This document shows positions 1-8,543 of a stretch of 64,000 nucleotides of DNA, piece after piece. Position 1 is the first letter of the stretch. Every line of letters starts with the position of its first letter. Position numbers and translations under genes: made by a program. The notes beneath the pieces are model-generated. The model was not told the DNA's origin. It searched no databases and saw nothing but the letters and a program-made list of their open reading frames with translations. The stretch is from Bacillus_BA fengqiuensis (GTDB lineage Bacteria > Bacillota > Bacilli > Bacillales > Bacillaceae_H). The stretch lies in assembly GCA_030813035.1 (NCBI GenBank), contig JAUSTV010000020.1; one strand, 5' to 3'.

Positions 1-30
1 GTTGTTATTTGTATAAAGTTCTTTGTTTTA

Positions 31-235
31 GGCTCTTTTCTAAAAGATTGTTGTTTTTAGATAGGTTTCTTGAAAGATAACCGTTTAAGGTTGGTTGGAG
101 AGAAAGGTGCGAGACTCCTGCGGGAGCAGCGGGACAGGTGAGACCCCACAGGCTGTAAGCCGAGGAGGCTCACCGCACGCCCCGCGGAAAGCGAGCAACC
201 TGGAGCGGAAATCAACCACTCCCCACTACTTGTTA
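31..235. repeat. Bacillaceae dispersed intergenic repeat, copy 1
   Basis: The stretch carries the core GAGACTCCTGCGGGA followed by a GC-rich block (GTGAGACCCC, GGAGGCTCACC, CCCCGCGGAAAGCGAG), a composition unlike its AT-rich surroundings. Bases 31-123 recur almost exactly at 63908-64000 (two differences by eye). The outer parts can pair: GGTTGGTTGGAG near 90 with ATCAACCACTCC near 212. From general knowledge this is a repeat scattered through intergenic regions of many Bacillus and Geobacillus genomes. Its function is not known to me. Confidence 0.7.
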
Positions 236-265
236 AATAGCAACAAAGTTTGCGAAAACCGTCCA

Positions 266-1201
266 TCAACTCGAAACTCGATTTTCCAGCCAGGCAATGA
301 TATCTTGAATTACTTCCTCCCGATTCGTCTCATGCAGCATTTCATGCCGTCCCTGCGGGTAAAACTTATACGTCACATCTTTTATTCCGGCTTTTTTAAG
401 TCCTTTATATGTTTTCAGTACTCCTTTTGTGTGCCCGCCTACAGGATCTTCATCTCCAGATACTAAAAAGATGGGAAGGTCACAGGGAACCTGCTGTATT
501 TGACTGTGTCGACTTGCTTGTTTGATGCCAGACAGCAAGTCATGGAAAAAGCCTGACGAGAAAATACCTCCGCATAAGGGGTCATTTATATACCGGTCTA
601 CAGCCTGCTCATCACGGCTCAACCAATCAAAATCGGTGCGGGTCGGTTTAAATGGACGGTTATACTGTCCGAAAGACAAACGATCAAGTAGCGGGCTCGG
701 TGTCCGTTTTCCTTTTAGCTTCATTTCCGCTTTCGCCACCATTTTTCCCGCTTCCCGCACAAGAGAAGGGACTGTGCCGGTTCCGGATAATATGACGCCA
801 TGTAGTTGATTGCCATAAAGCTGTATGTATCGCCTTGATAAAAAGGAGCCCATGCTGTGTCCAAATAAAAAAATGGGGATGTCGCCTTGCTCTTCTAAGA
901 TTTGATATGTCAACGCACGCATGTCTTGGACAACTTCCTCAAAACCATTTTCATCCGCAAAATACCGTTTATCCTGGTCGTCTTTCGCTGTCAGGCCATG
1001 CCCGCGGTGATCATTCCCATAAACCGCATATCCTTTTTCGGTCAAAGCCTGGGCAAAATCATGATATCGCCCGATGTGCTCCCCCATGCCGTGGGCAATT
1101 TGCACGACTGCTTTCGGTTTTTCATCTTCCGGCATCCATTTTCGTGCATATATTTCTATACCATTATTCGATTTGTAATAAAAGGATGTACCGTTCATCA
1201 T
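266..1201 (-). CDS. alpha/beta hydrolase, lysophospholipase / monoacylglycerol lipase type
   Basis: A 311-residue serine hydrolase of the lysophospholipase (Hydrolase_4) group, probably cytoplasmic because no signal peptide is visible. The oxyanion motif HGMGEH lies at residues 37-42, the nucleophile elbow GHSMGS puts the catalytic serine at 116, the acid is in GDEDPVGG near 250, and the histidine is H286 in GRHEM. The family cleaves acyl chains from lysophospholipids or monoacylglycerols; the substrate here is an inference from family. Two adjacent ATG codons follow AGGAGAAAG, so the second (1198) is an equally good start. The gene is monocistronic and divergent from ilvD. Confidence 0.85.
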   Translation of the reverse strand: MMNGTSFYYKSNNGIEIYARKWMPEDEKPKAVVQIAHGMGEHIGRYHDFAQALTEKGYAVYGNDHRGHGLTAKDDQDKRYFADENGFEEVVQDMRALTYQILEEQGDIPIFLFGHSMGSFLSRRYIQLYGNQLHGVILSGTGTVPSLVREAGKMVAKAEMKLKGKRTPSPLLDRLSFGQYNRPFKPTRTDFDWLSRDEQAVDRYINDPLCGGIFSSGFFHDLLSGIKQASRHSQIQQVPCDLPIFLVSGDEDPVGGHTKGVLKTYKGLKKAGIKDVTYKFYPQGRHEMLHETNREEVIQDIIAWLENRVSS

Positions 1202-1380
1202 CTTTCTCCTTCAATGATTTAGTTATAACGAAATGTAAACTAGTAATCTTCCATATTATTATATTTTTTATCTTACTATTCATATTCTCTTTTTACTCTA
1301 TAGTAACTTCTATTTAATAATACTAATTCCTTCAATCAAGAAGGATTATAATCGAGGGGAAAGACCTATTGAAACCGCTT

Positions 1381-1435
1381 TGATTTAGAAAATGGGGGGT
1401 GACTGCTCTTTAGCCAGCCCTCATTTTCTAAATCA
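1381..1435 (+). promoter_or_regulatory. long inverted repeat in the ilvD leader
   Basis: TGATTTAGAAAATG (1381-1394) pairs perfectly with CATTTTCTAAATCA (1422-1435), and the stem continues through a GGG/CCC block. No T-run follows, so it is not a simple intrinsic terminator. It lies about 110 bases before the ilvD start, where an RNA structure or protein site could act. I recognise no T-box features. Confidence 0.5.
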
Positions 1436-1545
1436 ATTACTTTACAAACACATAGTAAGTTTGTTAAATTTATAATTATATTAAAAATAGTTTAACAATT
1501 TTAAAAATTTAAAGTTTGATTTGTACGAATACGGAGGGATTCATT

Positions 1546-3222
1546 GTGGCAGAACTACGAAGCAACATGATCAAAAAAGGGTTTGACCGAGCGCCTCATC
1601 GCAGTTTATTGCGTGCTGCCGGTGTAAAAGAAGAAGATTTTGATAAACCGTTCATTGCGGTTGTTAATTCATATATTGATATTGTACCAGGCCATGTTCA
1701 CTTACAAGAGTTTGGTAAAATCGTAAAAGAAGCGATTCGTGAAGCGGGCGGCGTACCGTTTGAAATGAATACAATCGGAGTCGATGACGGAATTGCGATG
1801 GGACATATCGGTATGCGTTACTCATTGCCAAGCCGTGAGATTATCGCAGACTCTGTTGAAACGGTTGTATCGGCACACTGGTTTGACGGAATGGTTTGTA
1901 TTCCGAACTGTGACAAAATCACGCCTGGTATGATGATGGCGGCGATGAGACTGAATATTCCAACCGTTTTTGTGAGCGGCGGACCGATGAAGGCAGGCGT
2001 TACAAGTGACGGTCGTAAAATTTCCCTTTCTTCTGTATTTGAAGGAGTGGGTGCGTATCAAGCAGGTAAAATTGACGACAAAGGGTTACAAGAATTAGAG
2101 CAGTTTGGCTGTCCGACATGCGGATCTTGTTCCGGGATGTTCACGGCAAACTCCATGAACTGTTTAGCAGAGGCTCTAGGCCTAGCGCTTCCTGGTAATG
2201 GGACGATTTTAGCGGTTGCGCCTGAGCGTAAAGAGTTTGTGAAAAAATCCGCTAAACAATTGATGAAATTGATTGAACTGGATTTAAAACCTCGTGATAT
2301 CGTTACGGAAAAAGCGATTGATAATGCATTTGCCCTTGATATGGCTCTTGGCGGTTCAACGAATACGGTTTTACACACATTGGCATTGGCTAATGAAGCA
2401 GAAATTGACTATCCGCTTGAGCGTATCAACGAAGTAGCGGCCCGTGTACCGCATCTATCAAAGCTGGCTCCGGCTTCCGATGTTCATATTGAAGACTTGC
2501 ACGAAGCAGGCGGCGTATCAGCGGCATTGAATGAGCTGTCCAAGAAAGAGGGAGCGTTGCATCTTGATGCGATGACGGTGACTGGACAAACGCTCGGTGA
2601 AAACATCGCAGGCTGCGAAGTAAAAGATTACAATGTGATTCACTCCATCGACAATCCATTCTCTGAAAAAGGCGGACTTGCAGTCTTGTTCGGGAATCTT
2701 GCTCCAGACGGTGCAATCATTAAAACGGGAGGCGTTCAAGGCGGCATCACTCGCCATGAAGGACCAGCCATCGTATTTGATTCACAAGAAGAAGCATTAG
2801 AAGGAATTGCCGGCGGACAAGTAAAAGAAGGACATGTTGTTGTCATTCGTTATGAAGGACCGAAAGGCGGACCAGGTATGCCGGAAATGCTTGCGCCAAC
2901 TTCTCAAATTATGGGAATGGGCCTTGGAGCAAAAGTTGCGCTATTAACAGATGGGCGTTTCTCTGGAGCCTCCCGCGGATTATCCATCGGCCATGCATCA
3001 CCTGAAGCGGCAGAAGGCGGACCTCTTGCATTCGTTGAAAACGGCGACTATATCGTTATTGATATCGAAAAACGTTCAATGGACGTTCAGCTATCAGAAG
3101 AAGAGTGGGAGAAGCGTAAAGCGAACTGGAAGGGCTTCGAACCAAAAGTAAAAACAGGCTATCTTGCCCGTTATTCCAAGCTCGTGACTTCTGCAAGCAC
3201 AGGCGGAATCATGAAAATCTAA
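1546..3222 (+). CDS. ilvD: dihydroxy-acid dehydratase
   Basis: Dehydrates 2,3-dihydroxy-isovalerate and 2,3-dihydroxy-3-methylvalerate to the 2-keto acids of valine and isoleucine synthesis. It is a cytoplasmic Fe-S enzyme. The IlvD/Edd signatures are present: PNCDKITPGM, CGSCSGMFTANSMNCL with cluster cysteines, and GRFSGASRGLSIGHASPEA near the C terminus. I chose the GTG at 1546, seven bases after GGAGGG, over an upstream ATG with no ribosome binding site; this gives 558 residues, the usual Bacillus length, starting VAELRSNMIKKGFD. It stands alone, without other ilv-leu genes beside it, and ends at a bidirectional terminator. Confidence 0.97.
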   Translation: MAELRSNMIKKGFDRAPHRSLLRAAGVKEEDFDKPFIAVVNSYIDIVPGHVHLQEFGKIVKEAIREAGGVPFEMNTIGVDDGIAMGHIGMRYSLPSREIIADSVETVVSAHWFDGMVCIPNCDKITPGMMMAAMRLNIPTVFVSGGPMKAGVTSDGRKISLSSVFEGVGAYQAGKIDDKGLQELEQFGCPTCGSCSGMFTANSMNCLAEALGLALPGNGTILAVAPERKEFVKKSAKQLMKLIELDLKPRDIVTEKAIDNAFALDMALGGSTNTVLHTLALANEAEIDYPLERINEVAARVPHLSKLAPASDVHIEDLHEAGGVSAALNELSKKEGALHLDAMTVTGQTLGENIAGCEVKDYNVIHSIDNPFSEKGGLAVLFGNLAPDGAIIKTGGVQGGITRHEGPAIVFDSQEEALEGIAGGQVKEGHVVVIRYEGPKGGPGMPEMLAPTSQIMGMGLGAKVALLTDGRFSGASRGLSIGHASPEAAEGGPLAFVENGDYIVIDIEKRSMDVQLSEEEWEKRKANWKGFEPKVKTGYLARYSKLVTSASTGGIMKI

Positions 3223-3227
3223 TAAAA

Positions 3228-3270
3228 AACATCAGGGTCTTTCACAAGGAAGACCCTGATGTTTTTTTAT
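3228..3270. terminator. bidirectional terminator between ilvD and the RsbR-like gene
   Basis: AACATCAGGGTCT (3228-3240) pairs with AGACCCTGATGTT (3251-3263) around a 10-base loop, with T-runs on both strands. It serves two converging genes. Confidence 0.9.
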
Positions 3271-4115
3271 GATTGAATCGGTACTTGCCGGAAGCCTAGT
3301 TCTTTTAAGGCTTGCTGCATATTGGCACGGGTTTTAATATCACTGAAGCTCAAGCCTAGGGCTACAATTGTTTGAGCGGTCTCTGGGCGGATTCCCGTTA
3401 CGATTGTTTCGATGCCGGTCAACCTCAACGCCTTTACAATTTGAAAGATTTTGTCAGCGACCATTGTATCGATGATGGGAACACCGGAAATATCTAAAAT
3501 AATATGCTTTAGCTTCAAACGAGTTCCTTCACTCAATGAAATGTCCATAATTAATTTAGAGCGGCGCGTATCGATCTCGCCAATGAGGGGGATGACCGCA
3601 ATGCCTTCAGCGATTGGAACAACGGGAACGGATAACTCTTCAAGTGCCGTATAAGCGATTTTCATGAGCTTATGATTATGTTCTTCATACATTTCACCGG
3701 CGATGTTGCTTATTTTATCAAGCAAAGGATCGATGATTTTAGAGACATCAAGCATCGTGATGGGTGTAAACTGTCTTTGTTCCAACTCCTCCGTAAACAC
3801 GTTCCAAATGACTGTTCGATAAGTAGAAATGGCTCTTAAAAAATCACTTAACGGTACATTATATTGAATGGCGAGATGAACGGCCTTTTCTGCCCAAGCA
3901 GTGACATTTTTAGATACATCATCCAAGTCCTCATATAGAGCCATCCCCAAATATCGAATGATTTCAGCCCGATGTTCAACACGTTCAGATAGCGGTAAAC
4001 CGCCTTCTTCCAATCGTTGTGTGTATTTGGGATCCTGGATATCCGCTACATTTTGGGCCAATGTATAATTATTTTGAACGATTTTTTCACCTATGTATTG
4101 CAGTTCGTCCTTCAT
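3267..4115 (-). CDS. RsbR-family stressosome protein with C-terminal STAS domain
   Basis: A 282-residue protein with the layout of B. subtilis RsbR co-antagonists: a helical N-terminal sensor (about residues 1-150) and a STAS domain (about 165-275). The STAS part has the phosphorylatable loop LDISGVPIIDT and the GIRPETAQTIVALGL helix region typical of RsbR proteins. Such proteins form the stressosome with RsbS and RsbT and feed the SigmaB general stress response; no rsbS or rsbT lies nearby, so this is an orphan paralogue. Length resembles RsbRD (YqhA), but I cannot assign the exact paralogue. ATG follows AAGGAGAA. Confidence 0.85.
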   Translation of the reverse strand: MKDELQYIGEKIVQNNYTLAQNVADIQDPKYTQRLEEGGLPLSERVEHRAEIIRYLGMALYEDLDDVSKNVTAWAEKAVHLAIQYNVPLSDFLRAISTYRTVIWNVFTEELEQRQFTPITMLDVSKIIDPLLDKISNIAGEMYEEHNHKLMKIAYTALEELSVPVVPIAEGIAVIPLIGEIDTRRSKLIMDISLSEGTRLKLKHIILDISGVPIIDTMVADKIFQIVKALRLTGIETIVTGIRPETAQTIVALGLSFSDIKTRANMQQALKELGFRQVPIQS

Positions 4116-4214
4116 TCGCGTTCGATTCTCCTTAGAATAACCTATTATGGCTATAGTATATAGTTATTTGTAAAATGATACACTCTATACAGATCACTTC
4201 TGTACAGACCGAAG

Positions 4215-4243
4215 ACAATCCTTTAAATGGGATTGTTTTTTAT
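4215..4243 (+). terminator. orphan terminator-like hairpin upstream of speD
   Basis: ACAATCC (4215-4221) pairs with GGATTGT (4230-4236), followed by a run of T. It lies between divergent genes, so no coding sequence reads into it. It could end a short leader or small RNA. The rest of 4116-4447 shows nothing else I can name. Confidence 0.5.
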
Positions 4244-4447
4244 TGGACAAGTGTTAAGAGACAAAGGCGTGTTTCTTTCTTCGAACCTCGGTAATGTTTT
4301 TTATCGGTAAAAATGGGTATTATAAAAATATTTAAGAAAGCATGAGATGTGCTTTATTGGGAATCGGTCAATGCCAAAAGGAAATCAACTTTGATAGGGT
4401 CAAACATCACAAGGCGTTGAATATAAAAGAAAGAGGGGAAAGAAATC

Positions 4448-5269
4448 ATGAAATTAACACCAGAGCAGCGTATCACCTTGCATGGGTTTAATAACCTTAC
4501 GAAATCATTAAGTTTTAATATGTATGATGTTTGCTATACAAAAACAAAAGAAGAACGTGAAGCGTATATCGAATATATCGATGAACAGTATAGTGCAGAG
4601 AGATTGACCAAAATTTTAAAAACAGTGTCTGATATTATTGGGGCTCATGTATTAAATGTAGCCCAACAAGATTACGTACCGCAAGGAGCGAGTGTGACGA
4701 TGCTCGTTTCAGAGGGGCCGGTCGTCGAAGTCCCAACTGAATCGTTCGAAGAATCGCCGGGACCTCTTCCTGGATCGGTTGTCATGCAGCTGGATAAAAG
4801 CCATATAACGGTTCATACATATCCGGAATATCACCCTGATGAAGGAATCAGTACGTTCCGAGCCGATATTGATGTCTCTACATGCGGGGAAATTTCGCCG
4901 CTTAAAGCGTTGAATTATCTCATTCATTCGTTTGATACGGACATTATGACAATCGATTACCGTGTTCGAGGTTTTACAAGAGATATAAACGGTCATAAGC
5001 TATTTATCGATCATGACATTAGCTCCATCCAAAATTACATTCCAGAAGATGTAAAAAATATGTTTGACATGATTGATGTGAACGTTTATCCAGAAAACAT
5101 TTTTCATACGAAATGTAAGCTGAAAGAATTTGACCTAAACAATTATCTATTTGGCTACTCAAAAGAAAAATTGGATGCAGGAGAAGTAGAGGAAATCACG
5201 GAAAGGTTAAAAATGGAAATGGATGAAATCTTCTACGGAAGAAATATGAATCATGGGTCTATCAATTGA
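4448..5269 (+). CDS. speD: S-adenosylmethionine decarboxylase proenzyme, E. coli type
   Basis: Makes decarboxylated SAM, the aminopropyl donor for spermidine. The proenzyme self-cleaves to form a pyruvoyl cofactor; the cleavage motif LDKSHITVHTYPE is seen, with the new N-terminal serine at position 118 (cut K117/S118). At 273 residues it is the long E. coli-like class, not the roughly 126-residue SpeD of B. subtilis. ATG follows GAGGGGAAAG. No spermidine synthase gene is adjacent, so the pathway partner must lie elsewhere. A GU-rich terminator hairpin lies downstream. Confidence 0.95.
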   Translation: MKLTPEQRITLHGFNNLTKSLSFNMYDVCYTKTKEEREAYIEYIDEQYSAERLTKILKTVSDIIGAHVLNVAQQDYVPQGASVTMLVSEGPVVEVPTESFEESPGPLPGSVVMQLDKSHITVHTYPEYHPDEGISTFRADIDVSTCGEISPLKALNYLIHSFDTDIMTIDYRVRGFTRDINGHKLFIDHDISSIQNYIPEDVKNMFDMIDVNVYPENIFHTKCKLKEFDLNNYLFGYSKEKLDAGEVEEITERLKMEMDEIFYGRNMNHGSIN

Positions 5270-5297
5270 AAAAACTGGTTGCTAAGCTAAAACCTAA

Positions 5298-5321
5298 TTT
5301 TAAACAAACGTTTGTTTAAAA
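5298..5321. promoter_or_regulatory. perfect 24-bp palindrome after speD
   Basis: TTTTAAACAAAC is followed directly by its reverse complement. The form (AAACAAACGTTTGTTT) resembles operators of TetR-type repressors, but no such regulator gene is in the window and it lies downstream of speD, not before a start. Function unknown. Confidence 0.45.
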
Positions 5322-5360
5322 CATCCAGATGCTGCATTAGAGATGAAACTATAAAGGAAG

Positions 5361-5396
5361 AAGGGAAAGATTGGCTGTTTCGGCTGGTCTTTTTTC
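5361..5396 (+). terminator. speD terminator
   Basis: AAAGATTGGC pairs with GCTGGTCTTT (with G-U pairs) and is followed by TTTTTT. Confidence 0.7.
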
Positions 5397-5434
5397 ATGG
5401 GCGGAAGAATGAGGCATGAATTTATCCCGCATTA

Positions 5435-5536
5435 ACGCCCAGTAAGAACTCTACTTCAAAACTGGGCGTCATTGAGAAAGTTTAAGTGGAGATAAAGGAA
5501 AATTCCCATCTATTGAAGTTTCCTTTATCTTTCCAC
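5435..5536. repeat. two tandem intergenic hairpins
   Basis: Hairpin one: ACGCCCAGT (5435-5443) with ACTGGGCGT (5461-5469). Hairpin two: GTGGAGATAAAGGAAA (5486-5501) with TTTCCTTTATC-TTTCCAC (5519-5536). They follow the speD terminator, and neither has a T-run on the + strand. From 5537 to 5790 I see nothing else. Confidence 0.5.
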
Positions 5537-5807
5537 AAGAGAAGGCATCATTTATTTCCTTAAAATTGGCAAGAATGATAAGGGAGTGTAAAATAAAGAA
5601 AAGAAGCCATTTTCCTTTATATTTCCATAGCGCATAGTTATTCACATAAAAAAGCGGAATATTCGACGGCACTTGATGAAATGAGAAGAGCGGGTTTTGT
5701 AAGTATTTATCATCTTTTGCGCTTCCCAAGGAAATAAATTGAACGATTTTTAGGAAATTTCCTTTCCGAAGCAAAGAAATGAATAGTTGAAAATGAGGGA
5801 GTTTTAT

Positions 5808-6494
5808 TTGAGGAGATTTGCAATCAGCGATATTCACGGCAGTTATTATGAAATGATGAAGCTTCTGGATTACGTAAAGTTTCATCCGGATCAAGATCAG
5901 CTTGTCGTCGTGGGAGATATGATCAATCGAGGTCCTGACAGCGGAAAGGTATTAAAAGAGTTAAAGGAATTACAAGAAAATCATGAAAACGTACACGTCA
6001 TCATCGGAAACCATGAAGAGATGATGTTATGGTATTTAGCCGGGGTAGACGATATGTGGGTTCATTTTGGAGGGAAACAAACGGCTGACAGCATCAATGA
6101 GGCGTTTTATGAAGAAGGAGCGGGCAAAGCCGTTCAATGGGTCCATCAATTGCCGCTCACATTTGATGATGAACGGTTTGTGTATGCCCATGCCGGTTTT
6201 TTGCTTCCTTATGAAACCGAACGAATGAATCGAGACCATCTATGGCTGCAGCGTAAAGTATTTTATACGATTGAAAAAGAGGCGCTTTTAAGCGAAACGG
6301 AGGGGAAATTCATCGTGCACGGCCATACACCGGCCAAAGCGGTGATGTGTGATGGGGCGCGAATGGGAATCGATTTGGGGGCGCAAGTTACGTCAGGGCC
6401 GAAGCTTGCCCTTGTAGAATTAGAAGAATCAATCGCATATGTATATGATTTTGCGAGTGAAAAGATTCGAGTATCAAAAATTAACAAAAAGTAA
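5808..6494 (+). CDS. PPP-family metallophosphoesterase (Ser/Thr or Ap4A phosphatase type)
   Basis: A 228-residue two-metal phosphoesterase. The metal motifs appear in order: SDIHGSYYEM, GDMINRGPDSG, IGNHEEMMLWYL, a histidine in YAHAGF and HGHTPAK. These define the calcineurin-like PPP family, which includes bacterial protein phosphatases and diadenosine tetraphosphatases; the substrate cannot be told from sequence. I chose the TTG at 5808, which follows GAGGGAG by six bases and gives the usual short N terminus (MRRFAISDIHG), over TTG 5787. It is monocistronic and ends in a strong convergent terminator. Confidence 0.87.
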   Translation: MRRFAISDIHGSYYEMMKLLDYVKFHPDQDQLVVVGDMINRGPDSGKVLKELKELQENHENVHVIIGNHEEMMLWYLAGVDDMWVHFGGKQTADSINEAFYEEGAGKAVQWVHQLPLTFDDERFVYAHAGFLLPYETERMNRDHLWLQRKVFYTIEKEALLSETEGKFIVHGHTPAKAVMCDGARMGIDLGAQVTSGPKLALVELEESIAYVYDFASEKIRVSKINKK

Positions 6495-6535
6495 AAGTAT
6501 GAAAGAGCGGGGCACTTTTCCGCTCTTTCATACTT
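6495..6535. terminator. convergent terminator hairpin
   Basis: AAGTATGAAAGAGCGG (6495-6510) pairs perfectly with CCGCTCTTTCATACTT (6520-6535). It lies between the phosphatase and the acidic protein gene. Confidence 0.85.
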
Positions 6536-7240
6536 CTATGAATGGTTTAAATACTCGTTTACCAAATCTACAATATAAGAAGCTTCCTCTTCTTTAAAAT
6601 AAAAGAGGATGGCTTCTTCCGATTCTTCCCCGTCTTGCTTCGTAATCGTGTTTCGAAATAAAACGCCTTCTCCTGTATCGAGAGTCCGTCCAAGTTTCAG
6701 GTGAATCATATATTGTGCTTCTTGATTGACGGTATGGTCTTCGATATGAAGATGTTTATCGTTCGTAAGCCACTCGATGTTTTCCAATTCTTCTTCCATA
6801 TCGCCGCCGATGAACTCCATTTCCTCGTATTCATCATCTGCCTCAGAATCGTATTCCTCCATCGCATCGTTACACTCTGCTTCATCCATCTCGACGACAT
6901 CCTCGTCATAGTCTACGTCATCGTCATAATCACCAATGAACTCATGGAAAGAAGTATGAATGAATACGAGCATTTGATCTAAATTGGCGAACAGAAGCTT
7001 TGATTCAAGGTCAGATTCTTCATCATAATGAAACGCGTAAAATTCCTGATGAATAGAATCAAAATGGATAATGCAAAATTGATCTTCCGTATCGACCGTT
7101 TCAACGGAAAAAATAAAAGCGGGATGATTGAGCGTCGTGTCTGTATCAAACAATATTTGAAAATCATCAAATTCCTCACAAAGGTCGGGAAGGCTTAAGC
7201 GAACCGCATTTTCCATCCGATAAAACCATTCTAAGCTCAT
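6536..7240 (-). CDS. highly acidic protein of unknown function
   Basis: A 234-residue protein with no family I recognise. The N-terminal half (MSLEWFYRMENAVRLSLPDL...) looks globular. Residues around 120-175 are dominated by Asp and Glu (runs such as DYDDDVDYDEDVV) and are probably disordered. No signal peptide or membrane segment is seen. I set the start at ATG 7240, preceded by GAGGAGGAGAAA, because the longer frame beginning at 7393 has no ribosome binding site and runs through a terminator. The acidic stretch could mimic DNA or bind cations, but that is speculation. Confidence 0.7.
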   Translation of the reverse strand: MSLEWFYRMENAVRLSLPDLCEEFDDFQILFDTDTTLNHPAFIFSVETVDTEDQFCIIHFDSIHQEFYAFHYDEESDLESKLLFANLDQMLVFIHTSFHEFIGDYDDDVDYDEDVVEMDEAECNDAMEEYDSEADDEYEEMEFIGGDMEEELENIEWLTNDKHLHIEDHTVNQEAQYMIHLKLGRTLDTGEGVLFRNTITKQDGEESEEAILFYFKEEEASYIVDLVNEYLNHS

Positions 7241-7370
7241 ATTTTCTCCTCCTCGTATCATTTCGCTGCATTTTATCATGCCCGGATTCTTTCCAGTACA
7301 TGTATTCAAATTAAAAACGGAGAAAATGACTGTGGAGAAAGTCTTTAGCCCGGTAGGACATTGACCGATG

Positions 7371-7409
7371 AAAAAAGCATTGCCATGATGCATATGGCAA
7401 TGCTTTTTT
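7371..7409. terminator. bidirectional terminator
   Basis: AAAAAAGCATTGCCAT (7371-7386) pairs with ATGGCAATGCTTTTTT (7394-7409). It lies downstream of the GGDEF remnant on the minus strand and probably served it. Confidence 0.85.
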
Positions 7410-7672
7410 CATTGTAAAGCGCCAACTTAGTTTCTACCCCTTTTTTGGATTCATACAAGGTTCGGTCTACTTCGGCGATTAAGCCATCCGTATCGATAGA
7501 CGAGGGAGGAATCATCGCAGCGGCGTCCATGCTGACCGTAACCATTTTTCTTGCAGAATACAGATGAGGAATATGAAGGGGTTCCGGTTTGTATCTCGTT
7601 TGTTCCGCGATTCATTGTACCTCGGTTGCATCTGTATGGGGGAGGATGACGCAAAACAAAAGGAACATAATC
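7410..7672 (-). pseudogene. C-terminal remnant of a GGDEF (diguanylate cyclase) domain
   Basis: Read on the minus strand from about 7660, the frame gives FCVILPHTDATEVQ, a TGA stop, then IAEQTRYKPEPL, MVTVSMDAAAM and LIAEVDRTLYESKK. This matches the end of GGDEF domains (LLPxTd...vTvSiGvA...LlxxADxALYxAK). The GGDEF signature itself and everything before it are absent, and one in-frame stop interrupts the rest. It is therefore a decayed cyclic-di-GMP synthase fragment. Its original terminator survives at 7371-7409. Confidence 0.75.
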
Positions 7673-7685
7673 AGGTGAGAGGGGA

Positions 7686-7757
7686 TATCAGCCCATAAAA
7701 AATCGATTGGGTCAACTAACATTCAGTGGGGGATAGAAGAACTTCCACTGAATGAAG
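7686..7757. repeat. intergenic hairpin repeat (shared with 31810-31850 and 62714-62742)
   Basis: GCCCATAAAAA..CGATTGG..AACTAAC is followed by ATTCAGTGG...CCACTGAAT, a hairpin. Related text lies at 62714 (GCCCATAAAAACCTGATTGG) and, in reverse orientation, at 31833-31849 (CCCCCACTGATGGTTAG). Confidence 0.55.
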
Positions 7758-7764
7758 TTTCGCA

Positions 7765-7947
7765 TTATTTTTTTCGTTGCTGCCAGACGACCCAATTGGT
7801 AAATTCATGTGGTTTTCCAAATAATTGATACGGTCTGAAAAATTGAAAATATCTTTTCTCTCTTCTTTTTTGTTCGAAATCAATGATTTTTCCGCTGGTT
7901 ACTTTCTCTTTTTGTTCACCCCGTTTAGTCTTAAACATCCCAAACAT
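7765..7947 (-). CDS. small basic protein, unknown
   Basis: A 60-residue frame rich in Lys, Arg and aromatic residues (FQFFRPYQLFGKPHEFTNWVVWQQRKK at the C terminus). I do not recognise a family. ATG 7947 follows AGGGG at an acceptable distance, and ATG 7938 (MFKTKRGEQ) is an alternative. It lies between a repeat and the cupredoxin terminator and overlaps no better candidate. Amino-acid composition and ribosome binding site favour a real gene, but conservation would need a search. Confidence 0.45.
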   Translation of the reverse strand: MFGMFKTKRGEQKEKVTSGKIIDFEQKRREKRYFQFFRPYQLFGKPHEFTNWVVWQQRKK

Positions 7948-8051
7948 TTAACATCCCCCTGAAAATAATGAAAATAATCTCCGTTTTTAAATTTATTATA
8001 AAAGAAAAAAGGGGAATTTTCTACTGAATATTCAGAAATTTATAAAAATTT

Positions 8052-8078
8052 AACCGGACAGAAAATCTGTGTCCGGTT
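8052..8078 (-). terminator. terminator of the cupredoxin gene
   Basis: AACCGGACA (8052-8060) pairs with TGTCCGGTT (8070-8078). On the minus strand it is followed by a T-rich tract. Confidence 0.75.
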
Positions 8079-8094
8079 ATTTGTCTGGATTCAT

Positions 8095-8538
8095 TTAGTC
8101 GACAACGATATAGGCAATCATAGGGCCGTTATGTTCGATATCTGAATGTATATCACAAATTAATCTATATATGCCTTCTTTCGAAAACCGAAGGTCAAGG
8201 ACCGTTTCTGATCCCTTTTTGACAATGCCTTTAATGTCTGTGCCTTCGATATGAAAAGGGTGCTCTTTGCCGTTTACTCCATAAATGCTCAATTTGATAG
8301 GTTGATCTTTTGGGACGTAAATGGTTCCCGGGTCCCAGCGGTACGCTTCAATTTCTTTGCCATCTTCGGTTGTGGATTTAAATTCGCCTGTCACCATATT
8401 GATGACGAATTCATTGGCGGCGGTTGGCGTGACGGTTTGGACGGCAGATGGCTTCGCCATATACCAGGCACCTGCCGAAAGCCCGATACAGACGGCGATT
8501 AAGACGAACCATTTCTTTTGGATATACACAATTTTCAT
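8095..8538 (-). CDS. membrane-anchored cupredoxin-domain protein
   Basis: 147 residues: a short basic N terminus, one hydrophobic segment (about 10-27) serving as anchor or signal, then a cupredoxin-like beta domain facing the cell exterior. Candidate copper ligands are H96 in EHPFHIEG and C128, H131 or H136, and M140 in CDIHSDIEHNGPM. Proteins of this type move electrons or hold copper at the outer membrane face; the partner is unknown. ATG follows GGAGGGG, and that ribosome binding site lies inside an inverted repeat (see 8544-8588). It is monocistronic with its own terminator. Confidence 0.82.
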   Translation of the reverse strand: MKIVYIQKKWFVLIAVCIGLSAGAWYMAKPSAVQTVTPTAANEFVINMVTGEFKSTTEDGKEIEAYRWDPGTIYVPKDQPIKLSIYGVNGKEHPFHIEGTDIKGIVKKGSETVLDLRFSKEGIYRLICDIHSDIEHNGPMIAYIVVD

Positions 8539-8543
8539 ATAAA

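Noticed and set aside
95..466. 123-codon + strand frame at the window start
   Set aside because: It crosses the dispersed repeat and the end of the hydrolase gene, has no ribosome binding site, and shows no protein-like composition.
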